Part shown: piece by piece, positions 16,849 to 25,614 of the stretch
Layout: the number at the start of each line of letters is the position of its first letter
Position numbering within the stretch: position 1 is the stretch's first letter
Assembly: GCF_013087525.1 (NCBI RefSeq)
Contig: NZ_JABFCS010000001.1
Location: 1,302,001 to 1,366,000, forward strand
Source of the DNA: Ramlibacter montanisoli
Lineage (GTDB): Bacteria; Pseudomonadota; Gammaproteobacteria; Burkholderiales; Burkholderiaceae_C
Length of the DNA stretch: 64,000 nt
Reading direction: 5' to 3'
Notes under the pieces: generated by a model
The model's input: the letters and a program-made list of their open reading frames with translations, nothing else
The model's database searches: none
What the model was told of the DNA's origin: nothing
Position numbers and translations under genes: made by a program

Positions 16849-18819
16849 CTAGGCAGCGGCGCGCTTGGCCTTCTCGGCGGCGCGCAGCAGTTCCTCGACC
16901 GCCGGCAGCTCCGCCGGCTTGGTGAGGTGGCGGTCGAAGCCGGCATCGCGCGTGCGCTGCCGGTCGTCCTGCGTGCCCCAGCCGGTGAGCGCGACCAGCA
17001 GCGTCTTCTGCATGCCGGGAAGCATGCGCATGCGCCTGGCCACGTCGTAGCCCGTCATGTCCGGCAGGCCGATGTCCAGGAACACCACGTCCAGCGGCCG
17101 GGTCTGCGCCACCTGCAGCGCTTCCGCGCCGGTATGGGCGATGTGCGCCGCATGGCCTTCGATGTCCAGCAGCACGCCCAGGCTCTCCGCCGCATCGGTG
17201 TTGTCGTCCACCACCAGCACCTGCAGCTGGCCCGGCTTGGCCGGCTCGTGCGATGCGGACGGCCCCGAGGCCGCGTCGCCCGCCGCCGCCAGCAGCGGCA
17301 GCCGCACGGTGAAGGTGCTGCCCTTGCCTGGGCCCGGGCTGGTCGCGGACACGCTGCCGCCATGCAGGGACACCAGGCTCTGGACCAGCGACAGGCCGAT
17401 GCCCAGTCCGCCCTGCGGCTTGCCGGCCGTGGGGACCTGCGCGAACATCTCGAACACCCTGTCGATGGCGTCGGCCGCGATGCCGACGCCCGTGTCGGTG
17501 ACGCTCAGCACCGCTTCCTGGCCTTCCACGCGCACCTTGAGGGCGATGCGGCCGCCGGACGGCGTGTACTTGGCCGCGTTGTTCAGCAGGTTGCTCACGA
17601 CCTGTGCGATCCGCGTGGGGTCCGCATCCATCGGCAGCGGCTCGGACGGGACCTCCACGTTCAGCTTGTGGCCGCCGGCGTCGATCAGCGAAGCGCTGGT
17701 CTCCACGGCCGTGGCCACGATTTCCTTGAGGTCGGTGCGCTGGCGGCGCAGTTCCACCTTGCCGGTGCTGATGCGGGCGACGTCCAGCAGGTCGTCGACC
17801 AGGTGGACCATGTGCTGTATCTGGCGTTCCATCATCTGCCTCGTCTTCTCCAGCACCTCGGGCTTGGTGGATGCCATGCGCATCAGGTGCAGGCCGTTGG
17901 AAAGCGGCGCCAGCGGGTTGCGCAGCTCGTGGGCCAGAGTGGCCAGGAACTCGGTCTTGCGGCGGTTGGCCTGGGCGAGCTCGTCGTTCAGGCGGCGCAG
18001 GTCCTGCTCGGACACCAGCCGCTGGGTGATGTCGGAAAACAGGATGGCCACCAGGTCGCTGCCGGGTCCGGCCAGCCGCGTGGCATACACGTCGAACCAG
18101 CGCTTCATGGCCTTGGCTTCCCGCACGAAGCGCGTGGCCTCGCCGGTGTCGGCCACGCGGCCGTACAGCTCGAACCAGTGCGCGTCGTGGTCGGGCACCA
18201 TCTCGCGGATGGTCTTGCCGATCGCATTCCTCAGGCCGGTGTGCATCGCGAAGGCCTCGTTGGCCTCCTCGAAGCGGTAGTCGTGCACGCGGCCGCTGGC
18301 GTCGCGCAGGAGCTTGACCACGCAGAAGCCTTCGTCGATGGACTCGAACAGGGCGCGGTAGCGCTCCTCCTTGGCTTCCAGGCGCTGCTCGAAGTCGCGC
18401 CGCTCGCGCATGCGCAACTCCTCCTTGCTGCGGTAGAGCTCCACGAACACGCCGACCTTGGCCTTGAGCACCTCGGTGCGCAGCGGCTTGGCGAGGAAAT
18501 CGACGGCGCCCAGCGCATAGGCGGACAGCATCGCCTCGTCCGGATCGTCACCGGCCGTGACGAACAGGATCGGCGTGAACCGCGAACGGGGTCGCGCACG
18601 GATTGCGCGCGCCACCTCGAAGCCGTCCATGCCGGGCATGCGCACGTCCAGCAGCACGGCGGCGAAGTCCTGCTTCTCCAGCGCGGCCAGGGCCTGCGGC
18701 CCGGACACGGCGCGCACGAGGTTCACGCGCAAAGGGTCGAGCGCGGCCTCCAGCGCCAGCAGGTTCGCGGGCTGGTCGTCGACGAGCAGGACGTGGGTGG
18801 TGATGGTGGTGAGTGGCAC
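16849..18819 (-). CDS. Hybrid sensor histidine kinase (REC-PAS-HisKA-HATPase-REC)
   Basis: A 656-residue cytoplasmic hybrid kinase. Domains in order: an N-terminal receiver (VLLVDDQPANLLALEAAL, phospho-acceptor in VLLDVRMPGMDGFEV), a PAS domain near residues 150-270, a HisKA dimerisation helix with H-box FLATLAHELRNPLAPL, an ATPase domain with N-box VVSNLLNNAAKYTPSGG and G-box GGLGIGLSLV, and a C-terminal receiver (VLVVDDNTDAAESLG, VVFLDIGLPDMTGYD). There are no membrane spans, so it integrates an intracellular signal or an upstream phosphotransfer. It is convergent with the DUF2868-like gene and divergent from the transglutaminase. No output regulator lies beside it. Confidence 0.93.
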   Translation of the reverse strand: MPLTTITTHVLLVDDQPANLLALEAALDPLRVNLVRAVSGPQALAALEKQDFAAVLLDVRMPGMDGFEVARAIRARPRSRFTPILFVTAGDDPDEAMLSAYALGAVDFLAKPLRTEVLKAKVGVFVELYRSKEELRMRERRDFEQRLEAKEERYRALFESIDEGFCVVKLLRDASGRVHDYRFEEANEAFAMHTGLRNAIGKTIREMVPDHDAHWFELYGRVADTGEATRFVREAKAMKRWFDVYATRLAGPGSDLVAILFSDITQRLVSEQDLRRLNDELAQANRRKTEFLATLAHELRNPLAPLSNGLHLMRMASTKPEVLEKTRQMMERQIQHMVHLVDDLLDVARISTGKVELRRQRTDLKEIVATAVETSASLIDAGGHKLNVEVPSEPLPMDADPTRIAQVVSNLLNNAAKYTPSGGRIALKVRVEGQEAVLSVTDTGVGIAADAIDRVFEMFAQVPTAGKPQGGLGIGLSLVQSLVSLHGGSVSATSPGPGKGSTFTVRLPLLAAAGDAASGPSASHEPAKPGQLQVLVVDDNTDAAESLGVLLDIEGHAAHIAHTGAEALQVAQTRPLDVVFLDIGLPDMTGYDVARRMRMLPGMQKTLLVALTGWGTQDDRQRTRDAGFDRHLTKPAELPAVEELLRAAEKAKRAAA

Positions 18820-18990
18820 GGCGGGCAGGCCCCTTGCTCCGGTAGCGGGGCAGGGCCGAGTCTAAGGCGCTTTCGCACCTCGGCGGGGCGGGGCCGGCCA
18901 CGTGGTGGATTTGTCTGTCACGCGCGCCGGACAAACGCTTACCCGCGCAACGCGACGGTCCTACCGCAGAGCCACGGGCTGCCCGCGAAG

Positions 18991-19782
18991 ATGATCCGGT
19001 CCATGCGCCTGAAAGCCACCAACCGGATCGAAGTGCACTGCGAGGAGGATTGCCCCCTCGCCGCCATCCTCCGTCCGCGCAGCGGCGACGCGCAATGGGT
19101 CGTGGCGGAGCGCTACGAGATCACTCCGTCGGTGCCGGCCACGGAATACGTGGACTGCTTCGGCAACCTGTGCCAGCGCTACACGCTGCCCCGGGGCGAC
19201 AGCCGCATCAGCGTCGAAGTGGAGGTGGAGGTCGCCGCCCAGATCGCGGTGGACCGGCATGCGCCGCAGGTGCCGCCCGGCCTGCTGCCCGACGAGACCC
19301 TGGTCTACCTGCTGCAAAGCCGCTACTGCCCCAGCGACAAGATGGAAGAGCGGGCCCGCGCCATCGTGCAGGGCTGTGTGGCCGGCTACCCGCAGGCCGA
19401 ACGGATCTGCGACTGGATCCGCGACCACCTGGAATACCGCTACGGCGTCAGCGAGGAGAGCACCTGCGCCCTCGACACGCTGGAGCATGGCGCGGGCGTC
19501 TGCCGCGACTTCGCGCACGTGGGCGTCGCCCTGTGCCGCAGCCTCGCGCTGCCGGCGCGCGTGGTGGTGGGCTACCTGCACGGGCTCGAGCCGATGGACA
19601 TGCATGCCTGGTACGAGGTGTTCCTCGGCGGCCGCTGGTACGCCTTCGACGCCACGCAGTCCGAGCCCAGGGGCGGCCGCATCGTGGTGGCGCACGGGCG
19701 CGACGCGGCGGACGTCGCCTTCCTCTCCAACTACGGGCCGCTGGAGATCACCGACATGGAGGTGTCGGTCAGCGCGATCTGA
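18991..19782 (+). CDS. Transglutaminase-like (cysteine protease fold) protein
   Basis: A 263-residue cytosolic protein with a bacterial transglutaminase-like N-terminal beta region and the transglutaminase core. The catalytic triad is visible: cysteine in GAGVCRDFAHVGVALCR, histidine in MDMHAWYEVFLGGRW, and aspartate in WYAFDATQ. Members act as proteases, amidases or cross-linkers; the bacterial type often accompanies alpha-E/circularly permuted ATP-grasp genes, which are absent here. Start ATG 18991 is chosen; 19003 is equally plausible, and neither has a clear Shine-Dalgarno. A TCCTACC element lies 28 bases upstream in sense orientation. Confidence 0.88.
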   Translation: MIRSMRLKATNRIEVHCEEDCPLAAILRPRSGDAQWVVAERYEITPSVPATEYVDCFGNLCQRYTLPRGDSRISVEVEVEVAAQIAVDRHAPQVPPGLLPDETLVYLLQSRYCPSDKMEERARAIVQGCVAGYPQAERICDWIRDHLEYRYGVSEESTCALDTLEHGAGVCRDFAHVGVALCRSLALPARVVVGYLHGLEPMDMHAWYEVFLGGRWYAFDATQSEPRGGRIVVAHGRDAADVAFLSNYGPLEITDMEVSVSAI

Positions 19783-19798
19783 ATCGTGGCCGGCGCGA

Positions 19799-20503
19799 TC
19801 ACGACATGCCGCCGGCCAGGTCCAGCGGGACCTGCACGGCGGGGTCGGCCGGGCCATGCGCGAACAGCTCCACCGGCGGCAGCTTCACCAGCGCCATCGC
19901 TTCCTCGATGCTGCCGTGCAGCCAGGTGCCCCAGTCCGCGCGCTCGATCGGGATCACCGAGCGCTTGTCCTGCGCGTCCGCCGGCAGCGAAGGGTCGGGC
20001 CTGTGCATGCGGTTCAACAGCGGATGGCCGTCGCAGTTCTGCGTCAGCATGGTGTAGCTCAGGACCCCCTCGCCGGTCTGCGGATCGGTCCATTCGCTCC
20101 ACAGGCCCGCCAGCGCCCAGGGTGCCTGGTCGCGCCGCGCGAAGCGCCACCACACGTTGCGGCCGGTGCCCCAGTAGGGTTCGTCGTAGTCGAGCGCGGG
20201 GATCAGGCAGCGCTGCCCGCGGGCCCAGGGGCCCTTGAAGCTCGGCGCCGTCGCCACCGTCTCGATGCGGCAGTTGTTGGTGCTGATCGGCCGTCCCCCG
20301 CGCCCGGTCGGCCGGCGCGCCGGGCTGAACCAGGGGATCAGGCCCCACTGGCCGACCGCCGCCGAGCCGGCACGGATGAAAGGGCCCGGCTGCCAGGGGC
20401 CGATCCCCTGCGTCGCGTACAGCGGCTGCGGCTCTTCCAGCAGCGTGAAACCGAACACGTCGCGCACGACGGTCACGCTCACGGGACGGTAGCGGTTGCA
20501 CAT
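19799..20503 (-). CDS. SRAP-family (SOS response-associated peptidase, YedK/HMCES-like) protein
   Basis: A 234-residue SRAP protein. YedK/HMCES family members crosslink to abasic sites in single-stranded DNA through the N-terminal cysteine exposed after Met removal. The start chosen is the ATG at 20503, giving MCNRYRP with Cys2 in place. The conserved WGLIPWF and STNNCRIET segments follow. The usual active-site signatures are altered: the FYEW glutamate region reads LDYDEPYW, and the IHxRMP histidine region reads LNRMHRP. It is thus a divergent branch. Expression is uncoupled from the upstream lipoprotein gene by a terminator. DNA-lesion protection is inferred from the family. Confidence 0.85.
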   Translation of the reverse strand: MCNRYRPVSVTVVRDVFGFTLLEEPQPLYATQGIGPWQPGPFIRAGSAAVGQWGLIPWFSPARRPTGRGGRPISTNNCRIETVATAPSFKGPWARGQRCLIPALDYDEPYWGTGRNVWWRFARRDQAPWALAGLWSEWTDPQTGEGVLSYTMLTQNCDGHPLLNRMHRPDPSLPADAQDKRSVIPIERADWGTWLHGSIEEAMALVKLPPVELFAHGPADPAVQVPLDLAGGMS

Positions 20504-20524
20504 GGCGCCATTGTCCCGCAGCAA

Positions 20525-20550
20525 TGAAAAAGGGCCGCGAAGCGGCCCCG
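20525..20550 (-). terminator. Rho-independent terminator after the repeat lipoprotein
   Basis: GGGCCGC (20532-20538) and GCGGCCC (20542-20548) form a stem with a GAA loop. On the minus strand it runs into CTTTTTC. It lies between the lipoprotein stop and the SRAP start, both on the minus strand. Confidence 0.85.
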
Positions 20551-20576
20551 GAAACCCGTCGGGACGAGCCCGTCTT

Positions 20577-20879
20577 TTATTTCTTCTTGTCGTCGTCGGC
20601 CTGGCCGGCCGGCGTCACTTCGACCTTCGGAATGGTCAGCGTTTCCTTCTCGGTGTAGACGCCGACCTTCGGCACGTCCACGGTCTTCTGCTCGGTGGTC
20701 ACGTCCACCTTCGGCGCGTCCACGTCGTACTTCGGCAGCGTCACGTCGCCTTCCTTGGTCTTGGACACTTCGTACTTCGGCACTTCCACATTGCCCTCCT
20801 GGGTCTTCTGCACGTCGCAGCCCACCAGGGCGATGGAGGCGGCGGCGATGCCGGCGAGGACAAAAGCGGTTTTACGCAT
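20577..20879 (-). CDS. Small repeat lipoprotein
   Basis: A 100-residue lipoprotein with signal MRKTAFVLAGIAAASIALVGC and lipobox LVGC. The mature part is built from three to four imperfect repeats of about 15 residues (EGNVEVPKYEV, EGDVTLPKYDV, QKTVDVPKVGV, KETLTIPKVEV), predicted to be all beta. It ends in a charged DDDKKK tail. I recognise no named domain. The Asp absent at +2 (it is D in CDVQK) is of interest: Asp after Cys is the inner-membrane retention signal in enterobacteria. A minus-strand TCTTACA element lies 57 bases upstream, and a clean terminator follows, so it is a monocistronic stress-type gene. Confidence 0.82.
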   Translation of the reverse strand: MRKTAFVLAGIAAASIALVGCDVQKTQEGNVEVPKYEVSKTKEGDVTLPKYDVDAPKVDVTTEQKTVDVPKVGVYTEKETLTIPKVEVTPAGQADDDKKK

Positions 20880-20936
20880 GGCTAGACTCCCTTGATTGGT
20901 GATGCATGCATTCTGGGAGGCCGGCAGAAGCCCGGC

Positions 20937-20943
20937 TGTAAGA
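20937..20943 (-). promoter_or_regulatory. TCTTACA element upstream of the repeat lipoprotein
   Basis: A sense-oriented heptamer 57 bases before the ATG at 20879. It has the same sequence class and spacing as the elements in front of Ku, the Q-rich protein, the CHRD lipoprotein, the 60-residue protein and the WXXGXW protein. Confidence 0.4.
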
Positions 20944-20996
20944 CCCGGACGGCAAGCACCGTCCGACACGGGCCACCCGTTGTGCTTGCCGTGGGA

Positions 20997-22944
20997 CTAC
21001 GCGTCGATCGCCTGGCCCGACAGCACCTGCATGAGCCTCGCGTGCACTTCCGCGGGATCGGCCGGTTTCACGAGGTGCGCCGCGAAGCCGGCCTCGGCCG
21101 ATCGCTTGCGGTCCTGCTCCCGGCCGTAGCCGCTCAGGGCCAGCACGGGCAGCTCCTTCGACAGCGCCCGCCCGAGTTCGATGCCGCTGCCATCCGGCAG
21201 CCCGAGGTCCGTGAGCACCGCGTCGAAGCCGCCGGCGCCCGCGGTGCGCAAGGCGTCCGCGCAGGTGCTCACGTGCTGCACCTCGTAGCCGTATTCCTCC
21301 AGGCACATCGCCAGCGCCGCCGCGGCGTCTTCGTTGTCCTCCACCAGCAGCACCCGCTTGCGGTCCGCCCCGGCGGCAGGCGCGGACATCGCCGGCGGCG
21401 GCGACGCCTCGGCGGCTTCGGTGCAGGGCAGGGCGATGGAGAAGCTGGCACCGCTGCCGCGGCCTCCGCTGCTGGCGCGGATGCGGCCGCCGTGCTGCTG
21501 CATCAGGCCCTGGGCGATGGCGAGCCCGAGGCCCAGGCCGCCGAAGCTCCGGGACACCTCGGCATCTGCCTGCTCGAAGGGATTGAAGATGCGGTCCAGT
21601 GCGTCCTGCGCGATGCCGATGCCCGAATCCGTGCAGCTGAGGGTGAACTCGCCGCCTTCCGTGGTGGTGCACACCAGGATGCGGCCGCCTTCCGGCGTGA
21701 ACTTGGCGGCATTGCGGATGATGTTCCACAGCACCTGCTGCATGCGGGCCTGGTCGGCATGCACCCAGGGGGAGGCGGCGTCGAGTTCCAGCTCCAGCCG
21801 GATGCCCTTTTCCTGCAGCGTGTCCTGCACCATCGCGACCACGGCGCGCGTGAGCTGGTGCATGTCCACGCGCTCGCGGTGCAGGCTCACCTTGCCCGCG
21901 CTGATCGCCGTCAGGTCCAGCAGGTCGTCGATCAGCCGCGCCTCCAGCGCCACGTTGCGGCGGATCATGGGCAGCAGCTCGCGGTGCCGGTCGTCCACCT
22001 GCGCCACCTTCCCAGCACGTGCACGGCGGTGGTGATGGGGGCCAGCGGCGTGCGCAGCTCGTGCGACAGCACGGCGAGGAAACGGTCCTTGGCCTGGTTG
22101 GCCCGGTCCGCCTCGTCCTTCGCCACGCGCAGCGCTTCGGCTGCCAGGTGGCGTTCGGTGGCGTCGTGCACCAGCTTGCAGAAGCCCGCGGGCCGGCCCT
22201 GCTCGTCGTCCAGCACGGTGAGCACGCCCTCGGCGAACAGCCGGCGGCCGCCGCGGGCCACCAGCCAGCGGTTGTCGCTGGCCTTGCCGTGGCCACGTGC
22301 CTGCCGCATCTCGGCGTGCAGCGCTTCTTCCGGCCCGCTTTCGGGCGGGAACAGCAGGGACGCGGAACGGCCCGTGACCTCGGCGGCCTCGTAGCCGAAG
22401 ATGCTGCGCGCCGCGCGGTTCCAGAACTGGATGCGGCCCTCTTGATCGAGCAGGATCACCGCGTAGTCGCGCAGGCCGTCCACCACCTTGGCGAAGGTGA
22501 CGTCGGCCTGCGCAGCTGCCGTTCGGCCAGTTCGCGCGCGCGCCGCTCCTCCACTTCGCGCAGCGCGCGCTGGAGCACCGGCGCCAGGCGCGCCAGCCGC
22601 GACTTGCTCACGTAGTCGGTGGCCCCGCGCTTGAGCAGTTCGACCGCGTTGTCCTCGCCGATCACGCCCGACACGAAGATGAAGGGGACGTCCGGTGCGA
22701 TGCCGTTGCGGTGGTCCAGCAGGTCGGCGCCGGTGAAGCCGGGCAGTTCGTAGTCGGACAGGACCAGGTCCCAGCCGCCGGCGCGCAGCGCGTCGACGAA
22801 CTGCGCTTCCTCGCGCACCACTTCCAGCTGCACCCCGGGGTAGGCGCGTTCCAGCTGCACCTGCAGCAGCTCGACGTCCAGCCGCGAGTCCTCGACCAGC
22901 AGGGCGCGCAGGAGGCGCGCGTCGTGCGGCGGCGCCTCACTCAT
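20997..22944 (-). CDS. Hybrid histidine kinase (REC-PAS-HisKA-HATPase-REC) of the phytochrome operon, two frame breaks
   Basis: Fourth gene of the bph operon, about 649 residues after joining three frames. Order: receiver (LLRALLVEDSRLDVELLQVQL, acceptor in LVLSDYELPGFTGADLL), a coiled linker (LREVEERRARELAERQLR), a PAS domain (YAVILLDQEGRIQFWNRAARSIFG), HisKA with H-box FLAVLSHELRTPLAPI, an ATPase domain (IIRNAAKFTPEGG; GGLGLGLAIAQGL), and a C-terminal receiver (VLLVEDNEDAAAALAM; AVLTDLGLPDGSG). Breaks lie near 22510 (receiver-PAS linker) and 22010 (after the H-box); both look like single-base indels. The start at 22944 overlaps the response-regulator stop by eight bases, showing translational coupling. 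It probably relays or integrates the light signal. Confidence 0.85.
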
Positions 22945-23395
22945 GCCGCCGCCTCGTGCGCAGGGAGCCCGGCGGCGGTTCGTTGAGCACCGCCCAGAAG
23001 ATGCCGAGGTCGGCGATCGCCTCGACGAACTGCTTGAACTCCACCGGCTTGACCACGTAGGCGTTCACGCCCAGCTGGTAGCTGCGCAGCACGTCGGTCT
23101 CCTCGTGCGAGGAGGTCAGCATCACCACAGGGATGCTGCGCAGCGGGTCCGTGGTGCGCACGGTCTGCAGCACTTCCAGGCCGTTCACCTTGGGCAGCTT
23201 CAGGTCCAGCAGGATCACCGCGGGGTTGCCCTCGGCCCGATCGGCGTATTCGCCGCTGCGCCCGAGGTAGTCGAGCGCGGCTTCGCCATCGCGCACGATG
23301 ACCACTTCGTTGGCGAGCTGGCTGCGCTCCAGCGCCACCAGCGTCAGTTCGAGATCGCGCGGGTCGTCTTCGACCAGCAGGATGGGCTTGAGCAT
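22937..23395 (-). CDS. Single-domain response regulator (Rcp1-like) of the phytochrome operon
   Basis: A 152-residue stand-alone receiver domain. The acidic pocket is VEDDPRD, the phospho-acceptor aspartate lies in VILLDLKLPKVNGLEVL, the threonine switch is in VMLTSSHEETD, and the lysine is in AYVVKPVEF. The extended FKQFVEAIADLGIFWAVLNEPPP C-terminus is typical of the Rcp1 type that partners cyanobacterial and bacterial phytochromes. There is no DNA-binding domain, so it must act by protein contact or phosphotransfer. The ATG at 23395 shares its A with the phytochrome stop codon (TGATG), and its own end overlaps the hybrid kinase start. Confidence 0.93.
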   Translation of the reverse strand: MLKPILLVEDDPRDLELTLVALERSQLANEVVIVRDGEAALDYLGRSGEYADRAEGNPAVILLDLKLPKVNGLEVLQTVRTTDPLRSIPVVMLTSSHEETDVLRSYQLGVNAYVVKPVEFKQFVEAIADLGIFWAVLNEPPPGSLRTRRRHE

Positions 23396-25614
23396 CAGTC
23401 GGACTCCTCGCGGCCGTTGCCGCTTGCGACGTCGTTGTTCCTGGGGGCGGGCGGCAGCACGAAGCCGAAGGTGGCACCGCGGTCGGGTTCCCCGCGGGCC
23501 CAGACCTGGCCGCCGTGGCGCTCGACGATGCGCTTCACGTTGGCCAGGCCGATGCCGGTGCCGTCGAAATCCTCGGTGCGGTGCAGGCGCTGGAACACGC
23601 CGAACAGCTTGCCCACGTACTTCATCGGGAAGCCGACACCGTTGTCGCTGACTTCCAGCCCGCTGCCCTCGGGCAGGCTGGCCGTCGCGACGCGCACGCG
23701 CGCCGGGTCGCGGCCGCGCGTGTACTTCACCGCGTTGGACAGCAGGTTGCGGATGGCCACCTGCAGCAGCAGCGGGTCCGCCCACACCTGCGGCAGCGAA
23801 GCGTCCACTTCCCACTCGATGCGGCGTCCGCGCTCCTGCTGGCGCATCTCGTCCACCAGGTCCTCCACCAGCGGCTTGAGGTCCACCTGCGAGGGCCGCA
23901 GCCCCGAGCGGCCGAGGCGCGAGAAATCGAGCAGCGCATCGACCAGCTGGCCCGCGAAGGAGGCGGCGCCCTTCACGTGGCCGAGATAGCGGCGCGCGCG
24001 TTCATCCAGGGTGGCCGCGTTGTCCTCGATCACCAGGTCCACGTAGCCGGCGATGTGCCGCATGGGCGCGCGCAGGTCGTGCGAGACGGTGTAGCTGAAG
24101 GCCTCCAGCTCCTTGTTCACGCGCCCGAGTTCGACCGCATGGCCCGCCATCTCCTCGGCGCGGCGCAGCACCAGCGAGATCAGCGCCTGCCGCAGTTCGC
24201 CGGCGGCGGCCGCTTCGGCGGCGAGCCAGGGCGCGGAGCGTCCGCGCACGCGTTCCTGCCAGCTGTCGAAGCTGCGGCGCGGATGGATGCGGCCCTTGTC
24301 CGGCAGCGGGGTCTTGCGCGGGTCGCCCGCCCAGCGGATGGTCTGCACCAGCTCGGGCCGGAACCAGAGCACGACGTGGCGGTGGACCCTGGAGATCGAC
24401 ATCGCCAGCACGCCCGCGCACTGCGGCAGCAGTGCCTCGCCCTGCGGGTAGTGCTCCGGCAGGCGGTCCGTGCAGAACAGGTCCTCGCCGCGCGCCGAAA
24501 TCCAGTGGGCCAGCTCGCGCACCCGTTCGGGAGGCGGGGTGTCGCCGATGGTCCAGCAGCTGTCGTTCAGGACCACGGCGGCGCCCGAGGCGGCCGCCAG
24601 TTCCTGGATGGCGAGGTCGGGCGAGACCAGGCGCTGCAGGGTGCCGTCGGTTTCGGCCATCAGCGCGACCAGCTTGAGCACGCGCTGGTGCAGCGCCAGC
24701 CGCTGCGCGGCCTCGGCGTTGTCTTCCTGCGCCTGGATCTGCAGCGACAGCAGCCGGCCGAGGTGTTCGCAGGCGACGCGCGTCTGGAAGGGCAGGTAGC
24801 GCGGCTGGTGGTCGTGGCAGGAGATCAGGCCCCAGAGCCGCCCGCGCGAGACGATGGACACCGACATCGAGGCCAGCGTGCCCATGTTGCGCATGTATTC
24901 GAGGTGCACCGGCGAGACGCTGCGCAGCGAGGCGAAGCTCAGGTCCAGTTGCGAAGGGTCGGCTTCGCCGGCGGCGGGCAGCAGCGGCACCGGGTCGTAG
25001 CTGGCGCTGGGGATCAGCCGGATGTGGTTGACCAGGTAGAGCGCACGGGCCTGCGCCGGCACGTCGTTGGCCGGGAAGCGGTGCCCGGCATAGGAGTGGT
25101 AGCCCTGGTCAAGGCGCTCGGCCAGCACTTCGCCGTGGCCATCGGGATCGAAGCGGTACACCAGGCAGCGGCCGAAGCCGGTCAGCCGCTTCATCTCGCG
25201 CGCGACGATCTCGCACAGCGCCACCACCGAGTCGGCCTGCTGCACCATCGGCAGCAGGTCGCGCGCCACCGCGTAGATGGGGGCGTGCATGCCGGCGCCG
25301 GGGCCGGCCGGTTCGTACTCCACGATGACGCGGTCGCCCTGCCGGTGCGCGCTGGCGTCGTGGGTGCGGCCATCGAGCGGCAGGCTGCCGACCCACGACG
25401 GGCCGGAGCCCGCCTGCAGGCGGCCGCTGTCCACCGGGACCAGGGACACGGCCTGCCGCACCGCCTGCTCGGACGGCCAGTTGGCGCTGTAGGCCAGCAG
25501 CCGGCCGCTGTCGGCGGCCAGCACCGCCAGCCGACCGTGCGGCTGGATCGCGCCGGGCACGCGGATCGGCTCGTCGGCGCACTGCGCCAGGTCAGGCAAG
25601 GGCAGCGCGCTCAT
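23395..25614 (-). CDS. bphP: Bacteriophytochrome histidine kinase
   Basis: A 739-residue phytochrome with the canonical PAS-GAF-PHY-HisKA-HATPase layout. The biliverdin-attachment cysteine is Cys12 (DLAQCADEPIRVPG), in the PAS-domain N-terminus typical of bacterial biliverdin phytochromes. GAF features are PANDVPAQARALY, RLIPSASYDPVPLL, HLEYMRNMGTLASM and LWGLISCHDHQPRYL with the chromophore-contacting histidines. The PHY tongue motif is PRRSF. The kinase part has H-box FSYTVSHDLRAPMRHI, N-box IRNLLSNAVKYT and G-box GTGIGLANVKRI. It senses red/far-red light and signals to the adjacent regulator. The start at 25614 overlaps the heme oxygenase gene by 23 bases. Confidence 0.95.
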   Translation of the reverse strand: MSALPLPDLAQCADEPIRVPGAIQPHGRLAVLAADSGRLLAYSANWPSEQAVRQAVSLVPVDSGRLQAGSGPSWVGSLPLDGRTHDASAHRQGDRVIVEYEPAGPGAGMHAPIYAVARDLLPMVQQADSVVALCEIVAREMKRLTGFGRCLVYRFDPDGHGEVLAERLDQGYHSYAGHRFPANDVPAQARALYLVNHIRLIPSASYDPVPLLPAAGEADPSQLDLSFASLRSVSPVHLEYMRNMGTLASMSVSIVSRGRLWGLISCHDHQPRYLPFQTRVACEHLGRLLSLQIQAQEDNAEAAQRLALHQRVLKLVALMAETDGTLQRLVSPDLAIQELAAASGAAVVLNDSCWTIGDTPPPERVRELAHWISARGEDLFCTDRLPEHYPQGEALLPQCAGVLAMSISRVHRHVVLWFRPELVQTIRWAGDPRKTPLPDKGRIHPRRSFDSWQERVRGRSAPWLAAEAAAAGELRQALISLVLRRAEEMAGHAVELGRVNKELEAFSYTVSHDLRAPMRHIAGYVDLVIEDNAATLDERARRYLGHVKGAASFAGQLVDALLDFSRLGRSGLRPSQVDLKPLVEDLVDEMRQQERGRRIEWEVDASLPQVWADPLLLQVAIRNLLSNAVKYTRGRDPARVRVATASLPEGSGLEVSDNGVGFPMKYVGKLFGVFQRLHRTEDFDGTGIGLANVKRIVERHGGQVWARGEPDRGATFGFVLPPAPRNNDVASGNGREESD

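Noticed and set aside
16615..18984. A long plus-strand frame running through the hybrid kinase region before the transglutaminase
   Set aside because: It is antisense to a clear REC-PAS-HK-REC kinase. Only the part from 18991 has recognisable domains.
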